Made by a program: the position numbers and the translations under genes | Source: a virus | DNA: 36,309 bases | Direction: 5' to 3' (one strand) | Virus record (IMG/VR): IMGVR_UViG_3300021957_000131 | Span: 1-36,309 of that record | Notes under the pieces: model-generated | Seen by the model: only the letters and a program-made list of their open reading frames with translations | What the model was told of the DNA's origin: nothing | The model's database searches: none | Shown here: one piece after another, positions 1 to 8,008 of the stretch | Numbering within the stretch: the first letter of the stretch is position 1 | Layout of the letters: each line of letters opens with the position of its first letter

Positions 1-831
1 AAATTCCATATAATATTTACCAGATGACATTCCTAAAGTTCCTAGCATTACTGCTCTTGAACCTGCACTACCATAAGCACAAGAATTGTTACCATTTGAT
101 AATGTTGCGTCTGTTAATTGTATTAAAGGATTTAATGTAGCAAAAACGTTGCTTGGATTATCTTCTGTTTTTGTAAGTGTACCACCACCAACTGTAAAGT
201 TATTACTATTACCAGATTGGTCTGTAACTGAATTACCATCTTTAAGAATAAAGAAACCATTAGTTCCATAAGTTACTGATGGAGAAGTTTTAATTTTCCA
301 TTCTCCAGTTGTTGTATCTGTTTCACCAAATGCTGTTGCGTCATAAGAATAACCATCACAGAAATGAATATGGCTCATAGAACCATCAAATGCATTTAAT
401 CTATTATCTGAAGCTATGCCAATAACATTTTCATAAGATGTTGAATTTTTTAAAGTATCATAATTTTGTGAAGGATATGTAGCTGTTGAAAAAGAAGTTT
501 CCTGTACTCCATTTACATATAATCTAATTCTATCACTTGCAGTAGATTGAGTTGTATCTACCCTATATACAAGATGATACCAAGCAGAAGTATCTCTAAA
601 TAATCTATTGGTGATTAAATTATAATTTTGTAAAGTACCATTTACAACTTCATATAATCTAATTTTTCCATCACTTTGAAAAAAGAAAGGTGTATAATCA
701 TCTTGACCATTTGTACCTACATCAAAAATAGTATTAGCACTTAAAGCAGATATTTTAACCCATGCACTAAATGTCCATGTTCTTCTGTTTCCATCTGATG
801 ATGGTGTTCTTTGTAAAAATGTACTAGCCAT
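1..831 (-). CDS. LamG/SPRY-type appendage protein, partial (3' end outside window)
   Basis: The frame is open from an ATG at 831 to the first base of the window, giving 277 codons with no stop, so the C-terminus is missing. The first 130 or so residues read as a concanavalin A-like LamG fold: an FSAWVKI strand near the start, a YHLVYRVD strand, an IRLYVNG strand and a GSMSHIHF segment. Around residues 220-277 an FATLNPL segment and a final GKYYMEF look like the beginning of a SPRY domain. Such domains bind sugars or proteins, so a role in the tail fibre or surface appendage is inferred. The start codon overlaps the stop of the preceding gene (TAATG), which implies translational coupling. The receptor or sugar target cannot be told. 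Confidence 0.8.
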   Translation of the reverse strand, partial: MASTFLQRTPSSDGNRRTWTFSAWVKISALSANTIFDVGTNGQDDYTPFFFQSDGKIRLYEVVNGTLQNYNLITNRLFRDTSAWYHLVYRVDTTQSTASDRIRLYVNGVQETSFSTATYPSQNYDTLKNSTSYENVIGIASDNRLNAFDGSMSHIHFCDGYSYDATAFGETDTTTGEWKIKTSPSVTYGTNGFFILKDGNSVTDQSGNSNNFTVGGGTLTKTEDNPSNVFATLNPLIQLTDATLSNGNNSCAYGSAGSRAVMLGTLGMSSGKYYMEF

Positions 832-1793
832 TAGTTAAATTGTCCACCCCCTGTTGCACCGAAGCTAGATGTTAAGCTAAATGCTCTATCTGCTGTTTGA
901 CCTTCGGCATCTGTAATTCTTAAAGTAAAATTGTAAGTAGTAGCAGTTGTAGAACTACCACCAAAATCTGTTGTTGTAATTGCACCTGTTGTAGAATTTA
1001 AAGCACAATTTGCTTGAGCTGCATTTGTTAATACTGATGTTGTTTCAGAATATGTTACTGCACTATCAGAAGTACCTGCAACTGTTGCAACTGTTCCAGA
1101 AAAATCTCCAGCAACACTTCCTAAAGAACCTGCTGCTGTTGTCCATGTAGGTGCAGTTGATGCTGTAATAATATTACTTGAACTTCTACCTGCATTACCA
1201 TCTGGGTTTTCTACTCTAACATAATAGTTACCTGTAGCTAAAGTTACATTAACTGAAAGTGTTGTAGCATTTGTAAATGAAATTGTATTAGCAACTGTTA
1301 CTGAACCATCTGTTTTAACAAATTCTACTTGAGGTATTGATACAAAGTTTGTACCAGTAATACTTATAGTTGTTGCAGTAGCTGGAGCAATAGTTTGAGA
1401 TACATTAGCTACAGTTGGCTTTGTTTCTTGTGCATCAACCCATGTTAATTGATTGTTTGTACTTCCATTGGTAGCAAGTACTTGTCCATTACTTCCAACA
1501 CTTGTTGGTAAAACTAAATTATAACTTTGTCCTGCAGAATGTGCAGGTCCAGCTATTGAAACTCCATGTGAATTTTGTGAACAGTTAAGAACTAATTTTC
1601 CATCAGCACTTGCACCATCTCCTTTAATAGTTAGTCCAGGTGTAAATTCTGTTTTAGCATTTGTTATTGCATCTGCATTTACTTTAACTTCAGTAACAGC
1701 ATTAGTAGCTAGTTTGTCTGCTGTGACAATACCATTATCTAAATCTGAAGCTGTAATAGCTGCGTTTGCAGGAGTTCTTCCAACATATGCCAT
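831..1793 (-). CDS. tail fibre/appendage protein with Ig-like segments
   Basis: A 320-residue, Ser/Thr/Ala-rich beta-structured protein. The N-terminal 80 residues (an AYVGRTPAN start, then DNGIVTADKLATNAV) resemble N-terminal adaptor segments of marine phage fibre proteins. Residues from about 128 onward (PTVANVSQTI, then a FVKTDGS strand) read like an IPT/TIG Ig-like fold, and the C-terminal third resembles a second, cadherin-like Ig domain. No enzymatic motif is visible. It lies in the late fibre cluster with a ribosome binding site (AAGGAA) before the ATG. Its stop overlaps the start of the LamG gene, so the two are probably made together and may sit in the same appendage. Confidence 0.75.
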   Translation of the reverse strand: MAYVGRTPANAAITASDLDNGIVTADKLATNAVTEVKVNADAITNAKTEFTPGLTIKGDGASADGKLVLNCSQNSHGVSIAGPAHSAGQSYNLVLPTSVGSNGQVLATNGSTNNQLTWVDAQETKPTVANVSQTIAPATATTISITGTNFVSIPQVEFVKTDGSVTVANTISFTNATTLSVNVTLATGNYYVRVENPDGNAGRSSSNIITASTAPTWTTAAGSLGSVAGDFSGTVATVAGTSDSAVTYSETTSVLTNAAQANCALNSTTGAITTTDFGGSSTTATTYNFTLRITDAEGQTADRAFSLTSSFGATGGGQFN

Positions 1794-1810
1794 AGTATAT
1801 TATTTCCTTA

Positions 1811-2149
1811 TTATGCTGAGATAGTATCTACAACACTTGTAATTATATCAACAGATGAAGCTGCAGAAGCATAAGCTTCAACTGAATCTCCAGTCTGTAA
1901 TACAACTTTAGAACCACCATCAATTAATTCTAAAGAACCACCTGTAGGAATAGGTGCATCTTTAATAATGTGATAAGTGTCACTACCATTCTTAACATAT
2001 ACAGTTACATTCACAGCAGTACCAGAAGTGTTTGCACATCTAATACCTATGATTGCATCATCTGAATCTGCTGCTGTTCTTAAAACAGTAGGAGACCCTG
2101 ACGAGTTTGAAATGTCTTGTTGTAAATATCTTTCGAAATCTTGTGCCAT
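1811..2149 (-). CDS. small virion/fibre-associated protein, 112 aa
   Basis: A 112-residue protein predicted to be mostly beta strand (VTVYVKNGSDTYHI, then GGSLELIDGGSKVVL). The pattern of strands and a phrase like IPTGGSLEL resemble small fibre or head-decoration proteins of marine phages that sit among tail fibre genes, but I cannot name a family. It has its own consensus promoter directly upstream (2162-2190), which predicts an mRNA starting only about six bases before the ATG. That arrangement suggests a demand for high or separately timed expression, as expected for an abundant structural protein. No signal peptide, membrane segment or catalytic motif is seen. Confidence 0.7.
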   Translation of the reverse strand: MAQDFERYLQQDISNSSGSPTVLRTAADSDDAIIGIRCANTSGTAVNVTVYVKNGSDTYHIIKDAPIPTGGSLELIDGGSKVVLQTGDSVEAYASAASSVDIITSVVDTISA

Positions 2150-2161
2150 AGAATTATCCTA

Positions 2162-2190
2162 ATTATACCTTTTTTTTACCTGATTGTCAA
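2162..2190 (-). promoter_or_regulatory. consensus sigma-70 promoter, leftward
   Basis: On the minus strand, TTGACA (2185-2190) and TATAAT (2162-2167) are both perfect and separated by 17 bases. The predicted start is near 2155, leaving about a six-base leader before the ATG at 2149. The AGGA that would otherwise serve as ribosome binding site (2157-2160) would lie upstream of the transcript start. It sits in the intergenic gap between the 549-aa fibre gene and the 112-aa gene. Confidence 0.7.
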
Positions 2191-2193
2191 CAA

Positions 2194-3843
2194 CTAGAGA
2201 GCAATAGCCATAGCTACTGCAAAACCATTACTAGCTTTATTACTAATATTAGTGTTAGCTGTATTTATTTGAGTTTGAATAGATGAAGTTACTCCATCCA
2301 AGAAACCAAATTCTGTATTGTCTACTGAACCATCATGTATTAGATTAGCATTTAATCTATTAGATGAATCAATAGTTGCTTGTTTAGCATCTAGTTGTGT
2401 TTGAGCATTAGATGATAAACTATTAATAAATTGAAACTCTGTACTTGTTACTGAACCATCTGCTATCTTTGTAGCATCAATAGCTGCAGCAGCTTTAATA
2501 TCTGCATCAACTATATTAGTAATAGTATTGTTATCTGAATCAATTGATTTATTAGTTAAAATTTGTGTACCAGTTAAAGTTGCAACTGTTGAATCTATAT
2601 CTAAAGTTACTGCTCCAGAAGTACCACCACCTGATAATCCTGTACCTGCAGTTACTTCTGTAATATCTCCAGTAGGTATAGTAGCTACTTGTGTATCAAC
2701 ATATGCTTTAATCGATTGTTGTGAAGCAACTGCTGTAGCAGAATCAGATGACATATTATCTTCATCTTTAAATGCTGTACCACTAATAGCAGTATTTAAA
2801 ACTGGACTATTTAAAGTTGGACTTGTTAAAATTTTATTTGTTAAAGTTTGTGAATCTGTAAGTGTAGCTACAGTTGAATCAATAGCAATATTATTTGCAT
2901 TAGCATCAATACCTGTACCACCTACAACATTTAAAGTTACATCACCAGATACTCCACCACCTGTTAAACCATCACCAGCAACTACTGAAGTAATATCTCC
3001 AACTGGGATTGTTGCAACCTGTGCATCTACATAAGTTTTAATTGCTTTTGCAGAAGCAAGTGTATCATCTGAACCAGATACTGAAGTTATATCTGTATCT
3101 AATACTCCAGATTTTAAATTATCAACTTCAATATTAGATAAATTATTATTATCTAAATCAATAACTTTATTTGTTAATGTTTGAGAACCTGTTAATGTTG
3201 CAACTGTATTATCAATTGCAAATGTCATTGTCTGTGCAGAACCTGTAGTATCAATACCAGTTCCACCAGTTAATGTTAATGATTGTGAATCTAAATCAAT
3301 TGATTGAGAACCACCAGCATCACCAGAAAAATCTAAATCACTTGCTGTTACTTGTGCATCAACATAAGTCTTAATAGCTTTAGCACTTGCAACTGTATCA
3401 TCACTTGCTGATACTGAAGTTAAATCTGTATCTACATCTGTAATACTTGTAGCACTACCAATAGTTAATCCATCTAAAGTAACTGTACCATCAAAGAAAG
3501 CATTTTTAAATTCTAAAGAACTAGAACCTAAGTCAATATCATTAGTTGTTATCGGTACAATTGCACCATCTAATAATTTAAATTGTTCTGTAGATGTACC
3601 TGATACATCAATATGAAAACCTATTTCATCATTAGTTGTATCAACAATAATTTTGTTTAAAGGAGTAGTAAGACCTGCATCTCCAATGAGTGCAATGACT
3701 GGACCTTCTGCTGCAGTACCATCATGTTTATGTCCTGATGATGCATTAAATGCTGCTAGTAATTGATTGTATTCATTATTAAATAAAGCTGCTGTAATAG
3801 TATCACCATTATTTAATGAACTCTGTCTAGTATATCCTGCCAT
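2194..3843 (-). CDS. repetitive tail fibre protein
   Basis: A 549-residue low-complexity protein rich in Asp, Thr, Ser and Ala with internal repeats. A unit containing ASAKAIKTYVDAQV recurs near residues 150-165 and 261-276, with a diverged copy near 371-386. A second unit, VATLT-SQ-LTNK followed by an Asp/Asn-rich stretch, recurs near 214, 325 and 420. A glycine-rich GDGLTGGG-SGDVTL unit occurs twice (about 290 and 400). These are hallmarks of trimeric phage fibre shafts. The N-terminal 30 residues (TRQSSLNNGDTITAALFNNEYNQL) are the conserved head that probably attaches to the tail. A good AGGAGG site precedes the ATG, two bases after the upstream stop. The tip or receptor domain is not recognisable. 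Confidence 0.85.
   Translation of the reverse strand: MAGYTRQSSLNNGDTITAALFNNEYNQLLAAFNASSGHKHDGTAAEGPVIALIGDAGLTTPLNKIIVDTTNDEIGFHIDVSGTSTEQFKLLDGAIVPITTNDIDLGSSSLEFKNAFFDGTVTLDGLTIGSATSITDVDTDLTSVSASDDTVASAKAIKTYVDAQVTASDLDFSGDAGGSQSIDLDSQSLTLTGGTGIDTTGSAQTMTFAIDNTVATLTGSQTLTNKVIDLDNNNLSNIEVDNLKSGVLDTDITSVSGSDDTLASAKAIKTYVDAQVATIPVGDITSVVAGDGLTGGGVSGDVTLNVVGGTGIDANANNIAIDSTVATLTDSQTLTNKILTSPTLNSPVLNTAISGTAFKDEDNMSSDSATAVASQQSIKAYVDTQVATIPTGDITEVTAGTGLSGGGTSGAVTLDIDSTVATLTGTQILTNKSIDSDNNTITNIVDADIKAAAAIDATKIADGSVTSTEFQFINSLSSNAQTQLDAKQATIDSSNRLNANLIHDGSVDNTEFGFLDGVTSSIQTQINTANTNISNKASNGFAVAMAIAL
2524..3429 (-). repeat. coding repeats in the tail fibre
   Basis: Three imperfect copies of a module of about 110 codons (module starts near residues 139, 250 and 366), each containing a SDDT-ASAKAIKTYVD-like motif, a GDIT-V-AG-GL-GGG motif or its equivalent, and a VATLT-LTNK motif. 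The copies are similar at protein and DNA level but not identical. They may allow recombination that lengthens or shortens the fibre. Confidence 0.65.
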
Positions 3844-3846
3844 AAT

Positions 3847-5649
3847 TTATCTTCTTCCTCCTGCTATGAATGAAACAAACATTCCATTTACTGAATATGG
3901 TGCATTAGTATCATTACTAAAAAATTTAAAGTTATTAGAAAATCCACTTCCATTTACTAATATACTTTTACTTGGTAATGTTGTTGTACCAAATACTGCT
4001 GTACCAAATACTGCAGTACCAAATAATGAAGCTGAACTTAAATTACCTACAGCAAAATTTCCTGGTTGAGGTACTTCACTACTTTCAAAATCATATCTAA
4101 TTCTTAAATTTAAATCGTTTTGAGTTCCTTCAGGTTCAATATTAGTTTTTACTTTATATAAACTTTTTCTTAAACCATTATCACCATAGTCCATATCTGG
4201 TGTTTGAAATTCTGCTTCAACATTTGAACCATCAAAACTATTGCCAGTATCATGTTGATAGACATAACCTGTTTCATCTGTATGAAATAAAGTTTCTGTA
4301 CCATTATTATTAACATCTGAGGTACAAAATTTTACAGGAAGTCCTTTAGTTTCACTCCATTCAAATGAAGGGATACCTTCTGAATTATATTTAAATGTTC
4401 CTATAATTCCTTTTTGTCCAGAAGCTGCTTGACCAGATTGATAATAAAATAATCTGTACTGACTTCTTTCTCTAATTACCATACTAGAAAGAGTGTAATT
4501 AGCAAAGTTATTAATTATATCATTTACTAAAGGTAAAATTTTTCTAGATATAGAACTTAATTCGACATCATCAATTCTAGCTGTACCAGCAACTGTTCTT
4601 AATCCATCAGGTGCTAAGAAGATTAAATCTCCACCTATCTCTTGAATTGAGTTACCACTTATACAACCAATATTTTTAGTTACTGATTTGATTATAGGTG
4701 TAGAATCAAGGTTTGTCAACTCATATATACTATTTTTACAAAATATAATTAAGCTATTTCTAAATACTTTAATACCTGTTACTATATCACCTACATCTAC
4801 AAATCCTGCAGATGCTCCTTCAAAATCATAAGGCTTTAATCTAGTACTATAATATACTAAACTAGGATTATCTGCTTGTCCTGATACTACTATTCTTTCA
4901 GCATATCTTTCAATTAATGAACAACCTACTGGAGAAGACCTATACATTTCTTCAAAGTGATATTTATTATTATTATCAATAAAAAATTCACCAATACGAT
5001 TATTTCCATCTACAAAATATAATGTACCATTTTGTCCATAAGATTCAAAGTTTGTAAATTGTATATTAGTTTGATTAGTTCTAGGTATTGTAGTTGCTGA
5101 AGCTAAAGCACTTGAGATAATACCACCTTTATAAAAAGTTAAACCATTTTGTGTACTGGCAGTATTAGCATTAATATCTAATGTTAATATTGTATCACTT
5201 GTAATAGATAATACTTTATAAAAGTTACCATCAATTTTTATATCATCACCTACAATAAATTCAGAAGTAAAGACAGTACTAGTTCCTGTTACTGTTGGTG
5301 AACCTGAACTAATTGAAACTGTTCCAATAGCTACTGTAAAAGTATCTTTATTTATTTGAACATAAGAAGTACCTGTAGTACTAAAATATAAATCATCTCC
5401 TTGAGCTACTACAACTCCATCAGCATATCCTGATATACCATGAATAATATCTGTTGATACACCAGAAGGAATAACTGCACTTGTAGTACCTAATTTTTGA
5501 TAACCACTTATTCTTCTATAACCACCTGTTGTAGATGATTCAAAATTTTGTAATTTAGTTGCAGCTCCAGGTGTTCTAAATAAAGCATGAGAACTTGAAA
5601 TTAAATCCAAGCCACCTTGTACTGTAATAGAAGCTCCTTGAGTTGGCAT
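3847..5649 (-). CDS. tail tubular protein B-like (tail nozzle) protein
   Basis: A 600-residue late protein directly after the tail tubular A-like gene, the position of T7 gp12. The N-terminus (LFRTPGAATKLQNFE, then GGYRRISGYQKLG) matches the pattern of marine podovirus nozzle proteins, where a peptide loop and a GG-RR element begin the protein. The middle has beta-propeller-like strands (YFVDGNNRIGEF, RIVVSGQADNPSLVYYS, IYELTNLD). The length is shorter than T7 gp12 (794 aa), and assignment rests mainly on order and on the N-terminal pattern. A near-repeat of AVFGTAVFGT occurs near the C-terminus. An AAGGA site precedes the ATG. A different tail stabilisation protein is the main alternative. 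Confidence 0.7.
   Translation of the reverse strand: MPTQGASITVQGGLDLISSSHALFRTPGAATKLQNFESSTTGGYRRISGYQKLGTTSAVIPSGVSTDIIHGISGYADGVVVAQGDDLYFSTTGTSYVQINKDTFTVAIGTVSISSGSPTVTGTSTVFTSEFIVGDDIKIDGNFYKVLSITSDTILTLDINANTASTQNGLTFYKGGIISSALASATTIPRTNQTNIQFTNFESYGQNGTLYFVDGNNRIGEFFIDNNNKYHFEEMYRSSPVGCSLIERYAERIVVSGQADNPSLVYYSTRLKPYDFEGASAGFVDVGDIVTGIKVFRNSLIIFCKNSIYELTNLDSTPIIKSVTKNIGCISGNSIQEIGGDLIFLAPDGLRTVAGTARIDDVELSSISRKILPLVNDIINNFANYTLSSMVIRERSQYRLFYYQSGQAASGQKGIIGTFKYNSEGIPSFEWSETKGLPVKFCTSDVNNNGTETLFHTDETGYVYQHDTGNSFDGSNVEAEFQTPDMDYGDNGLRKSLYKVKTNIEPEGTQNDLNLRIRYDFESSEVPQPGNFAVGNLSSASLFGTAVFGTAVFGTTTLPSKSILVNGSGFSNNFKFFSNDTNAPYSVNGMFVSFIAGGRR
4691..4719 (-). promoter_or_regulatory. possible internal promoter, leftward, inside the tail nozzle gene
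   Basis: The minus strand reads TTGACA (4714-4719), 17 bases, TATAAT (4691-4696), a complete sigma-70 match within codons for ELTNLDSTPIIKS. It could feed the fibre genes. Because it lies in coding sequence in an AT-rich genome, chance is possible. Confidence 0.35.
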
Positions 5650-5659
5650 AGTTTATTCC

Positions 5660-6421
5660 TTAATATAAATATGTAAATCTTACATCTGACATATACTCTG
5701 GTTGAGGAGAGTTTAATTGGTCAGCCATATTTTGTAATCCTTTTTTATATTCATCTAAAGCTAATTGCGATTGTGCAATATTATCTTTAAATTGATAAAT
5801 ATAATATCTAGCTCTTGCTAGTAAAACTGGTTTGTACTGTTCAGGAAATAATACTTTGTCTGTATCGTTTACTAATTCAGCAGGTCTATTATAAGCAAAG
5901 AAATAAATTCTATATACATCATCAGGTATTGGAGATAATCCAAATCTTCTTCCATCTGAACTTCTTAATACTCTTAATGGTGTTGAATAAGTTTGTGAGT
6001 TAGCTTTATTAGCTTCTTCACTTGCAGCATAGTTTTGTCTCCATGCTGATAAAGTTGTAAATGATAATTTATTAATTGTATGTGGAGCAGACTTACCTGA
6101 AACACCTTCTGTTGTTAAAGTAAAATCATCCCAGTTAACTGAATCATAATCTGTATCAACATCAGTTGAACCAGCTTTCATTAGATACCATCTTTGTCCA
6201 GCTACAGTTTCAACAAATGTATTACCATAATAATCATTTTGAGGTGCTGCAGTTTTTAACCAAGACCATTCATCTACTGCATCTACTATATCAAAGTAAG
6301 CTCTGTTAACACAATTAGATACAAACTTTTGTATACCTAATGCTCCTGATACTGTTGTTACTTCTGGTTCATTAATTTCAACCAGTAGTTCGTTTGTCAT
6401 TGATAGATAAGTTTTAGCCAT
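5660..6421 (-). CDS. tail tubular protein A-like protein
   Basis: A 253-residue protein in the position of T7 gp11. It begins with a helical MTNELLVEINEPEVTT segment and has FVSNCVNRAYFDIV, which is typical of the helical start of podoviral gatekeeper/adaptor proteins. It ends in a helix-rich part (PVLLARARYYIYQFKDN, then ALDEYKKGLQNM) common in marine phage homologues. The ATG follows immediately after the stop of the 90-aa gene, so the two are probably coupled. It would form the ring joining portal to nozzle. Length is near the family norm (about 200-250). Confidence 0.75.
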   Translation of the reverse strand: MAKTYLSMTNELLVEINEPEVTTVSGALGIQKFVSNCVNRAYFDIVDAVDEWSWLKTAAPQNDYYGNTFVETVAGQRWYLMKAGSTDVDTDYDSVNWDDFTLTTEGVSGKSAPHTINKLSFTTLSAWRQNYAASEEANKANSQTYSTPLRVLRSSDGRRFGLSPIPDDVYRIYFFAYNRPAELVNDTDKVLFPEQYKPVLLARARYYIYQFKDNIAQSQLALDEYKKGLQNMADQLNSPQPEYMSDVRFTYLY

Positions 6422-6694
6422 TTAACAGTTCCATGCTCTTAGTGATTTATTAATTCTTGAATTAGGGTCTCGTGCAGTTTTTGCAGATGTAAGTTTCTTC
6501 TTCATTCCTTTCATCCTTGCACAAAAACTCTTTCTTCTTTTATTGCCTACAACTTTACTTGGTGCTTTTAAGTTTCTTTTCTTACCAGTCTTAGTTTTAC
6601 CTTTATTGTAAGAAGCTCTACCTTTAGCATTAAGTCCTCCTTTAGGATTCTTACCCTCTTTACGAGTCCAAGCAGGTGAAGACATTATACCCAT
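6422..6694 (-). CDS. small very basic conserved phage protein (DUF6321-like)
   Basis: Ninety residues, strongly Lys/Arg rich, with WTRKEGKNPKGGLNAKGRASYN near the start and KSFCARMKGMKKKLT plus ARDPNSRINKSLRAW at the end. From memory this matches the DUF6321 family found next to capsid genes of many marine and tailed phages. No function is known to me. The charge suggests DNA or RNA contact inside the head. The annotated ATG at 6694 has no strong ribosome site; an ATG three codons later is an alternative. Confidence 0.75.
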   Translation of the reverse strand: MGIMSSPAWTRKEGKNPKGGLNAKGRASYNKGKTKTGKKRNLKAPSKVVGNKRRKSFCARMKGMKKKLTSAKTARDPNSRINKSLRAWNC

Positions 6695-6696
6695 TA

Positions 6697-6840
6697 TTAT
6701 TTTTTCTTAGTCTTGTCTTTTTTAATTACTATAGTCATTACTCCACCATGACCTTTTTTATTTCTGTGTACTTTACCACCATGTTTGTATTTGCCTTTGT
6801 TTACTATTTTTCCACCAGGCATTGCTTTTTTCATTGGCAT
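6697..6840 (-). CDS. 47-aa basic protein
   Basis: A short ORF with a clear AGGAG ribosome site about seven bases before the ATG at 6840. The product starts MPMKKAMPGGKIVNKGKYKH and continues in Gly, His and Lys, ending in a run of lysines. The stop lies two bases before the start of the 90-aa gene. The repeated GG-K pattern and high charge suggest a nucleic-acid-binding or minor head protein; the family is not known to me. The reading frame, ribosome site and tight packing all support it as a real gene. Confidence 0.65.
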   Translation of the reverse strand: MPMKKAMPGGKIVNKGKYKHGGKVHRNKKGHGGVMTIVIKKDKTKKK

Positions 6841-6850
6841 ATTGTTTCTC

Positions 6851-6955
6851 CTATAAAATATATGCGATTATAATTATAATAGCTACAATAAGAACTTCTT
6901 TTTTATGATGTTCCTTGTAGTGATTAATTTTGTTTGTCCAATATTTATTTAACAT
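6851..6955 (-). CDS. 34-aa single-pass membrane peptide
   Basis: ATG at 6955 with AGGAG eight bases upstream; the stop TAG at 6851 is merged with the ribosome site of the next gene. The first 20 residues are basic and aromatic (MLNKYWTNKINHYKEHHKKE), followed by an all-hydrophobic stretch (VLIVAIIIIIAYIL) to the end. This is a tail-anchored or inside-out single membrane span. Small proteins of this type follow the capsid gene in other marine podoviruses as I recall. The function is unknown. Confidence 0.6.
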   Translation of the reverse strand: MLNKYWTNKINHYKEHHKKEVLIVAIIIIIAYIL

Positions 6956-6974
6956 AATTCTTCTCCTAATAAGA

Positions 6975-7000
6975 GGATGGGGATATTACTACCCCCACCC
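6975..7000 (-). terminator. GC-rich hairpin after the capsid gene
   Basis: On the minus strand GGGTGGGG (7000-6993) can pair with CCCCATCC (6982-6975) to give eight pairs including one G-U, with a ten-base loop. It stands out in AT-rich sequence 17 bases after the capsid stop. What follows (TCTTATTAGG) is only a weak T tract. It may be a partial terminator or an mRNA 3' end stabiliser; T7 also has its terminator just after the capsid gene. Confidence 0.5.
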
Positions 7001-7016
7001 AATAGTGTATTAAAAA

Positions 7017-7964
7017 TTAATCTATTGTGTAGATAATTTTACCAGCTACTTCTGGTCTTAATACTTTTCTTCCCCATACCATTAAACCTCTAACGATATC
7101 TGAGAAAGTACCTGTGTCTCTAACAGTTTCCACTTTGTTCATGCTTGACGCAGCAGCAGTTGAACTCATGTGACCGAATAGAGCTTCAGGTGCAGTTGCT
7201 GAACCAGCAGGTGAAGCACCAGATAAGTCATTAGTTGGTAGGTTGTTTGATTTGTACATTGAAAAACCTCTAAGTAATCCAGATGCAACTAAACCATTTC
7301 TGATTGAACCTTGACCAGCATTAAAGTCTACTGATAAAAGTTTTGATGCAGAGTTAGAAAGTGCATTGTACCACTCAGGTGCAGCAACAAACCATCTTCC
7401 ATCTTCAGGTGCATTAGCTTCATCTAATTCTTTAGCAGCTAATGACATTTGGTTTAAAGGGTCAACTTCACCACTTCCAAATCCAATATCAATTGGAGTT
7501 GAAGTAGTTCCCATTCCTGTAGTTGCAGTTGCTCCTGCAGAAATAGCTGCTAGAATATTACTATCCATAGCATCTCTTAAAGCATAAGCAGCATTGTCTG
7601 CAGCAATAGCTTGGAAGTTGACATGAGAGAATCTCTTCTCTAAGTCATCAATCTTAAATGAAAAAGATTTAGCTTGGTCTACAGTTAGAACAAGTTCTTG
7701 GTCAGTTAAGTCAGTTGATGTTACAGCCAGACCTCTTGTGTAGTCTGCTACTGCGATTTGAGGCTCTTTGATAATGTTAACAGTATCACCGAAAGATGAG
7801 ATTTCTCCCATGTAGTCTGTGTTACATACTGCTTCTGCTACTGCAGCTTTTCTTAGAGCTATTTGTACTTTCTTTGAATAGATTTCAGGAATGAAAAAAC
7901 CATTAGTTTGACCTGAAACACCTAATCCAAAGTTATATGTTGAACCACCAGCGAATTTAGCCAT
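7017..7964 (-). CDS. major capsid protein
   Basis: A 315-residue protein lying directly downstream of the scaffold-like gene, the conserved capsid position. It shows the usual capsid features: an N-terminal segment (GFFIPEIYSKKVQIALRK), a GDTVNIIKEPQIAVADYTRG segment like the beta hinge/spine of HK97-fold coats, a long helix region (AADNAAYALRDAMDSNILAAI), APEDGRWFVAAPEWYNAL and a C-terminal AKIIYTID-type strand. The family is the HK97-like coat of T7-type podoviruses. A strong AAGGAGT site precedes the ATG and a stable hairpin follows the stop, both fitting heavy expression. It forms the icosahedral head. Confidence 0.85.
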   Translation of the reverse strand: MAKFAGGSTYNFGLGVSGQTNGFFIPEIYSKKVQIALRKAAVAEAVCNTDYMGEISSFGDTVNIIKEPQIAVADYTRGLAVTSTDLTDQELVLTVDQAKSFSFKIDDLEKRFSHVNFQAIAADNAAYALRDAMDSNILAAISAGATATTGMGTTSTPIDIGFGSGEVDPLNQMSLAAKELDEANAPEDGRWFVAAPEWYNALSNSASKLLSVDFNAGQGSIRNGLVASGLLRGFSMYKSNNLPTNDLSGASPAGSATAPEALFGHMSSTAAASSMNKVETVRDTGTFSDIVRGLMVWGRKVLRPEVAGKIIYTID

Positions 7965-8008
7965 TGTAGTTACTCCTTTGTTAGTTGTTGATAAAAATGA
8001 AAATAGAA

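Noticed and set aside
2528-3034. 168-codon ORF on the plus strand inside the fibre gene
   Set aside because: It is antisense to the strongly supported repetitive fibre gene and shows only the mirror pattern of its repeats; no ribosome site.
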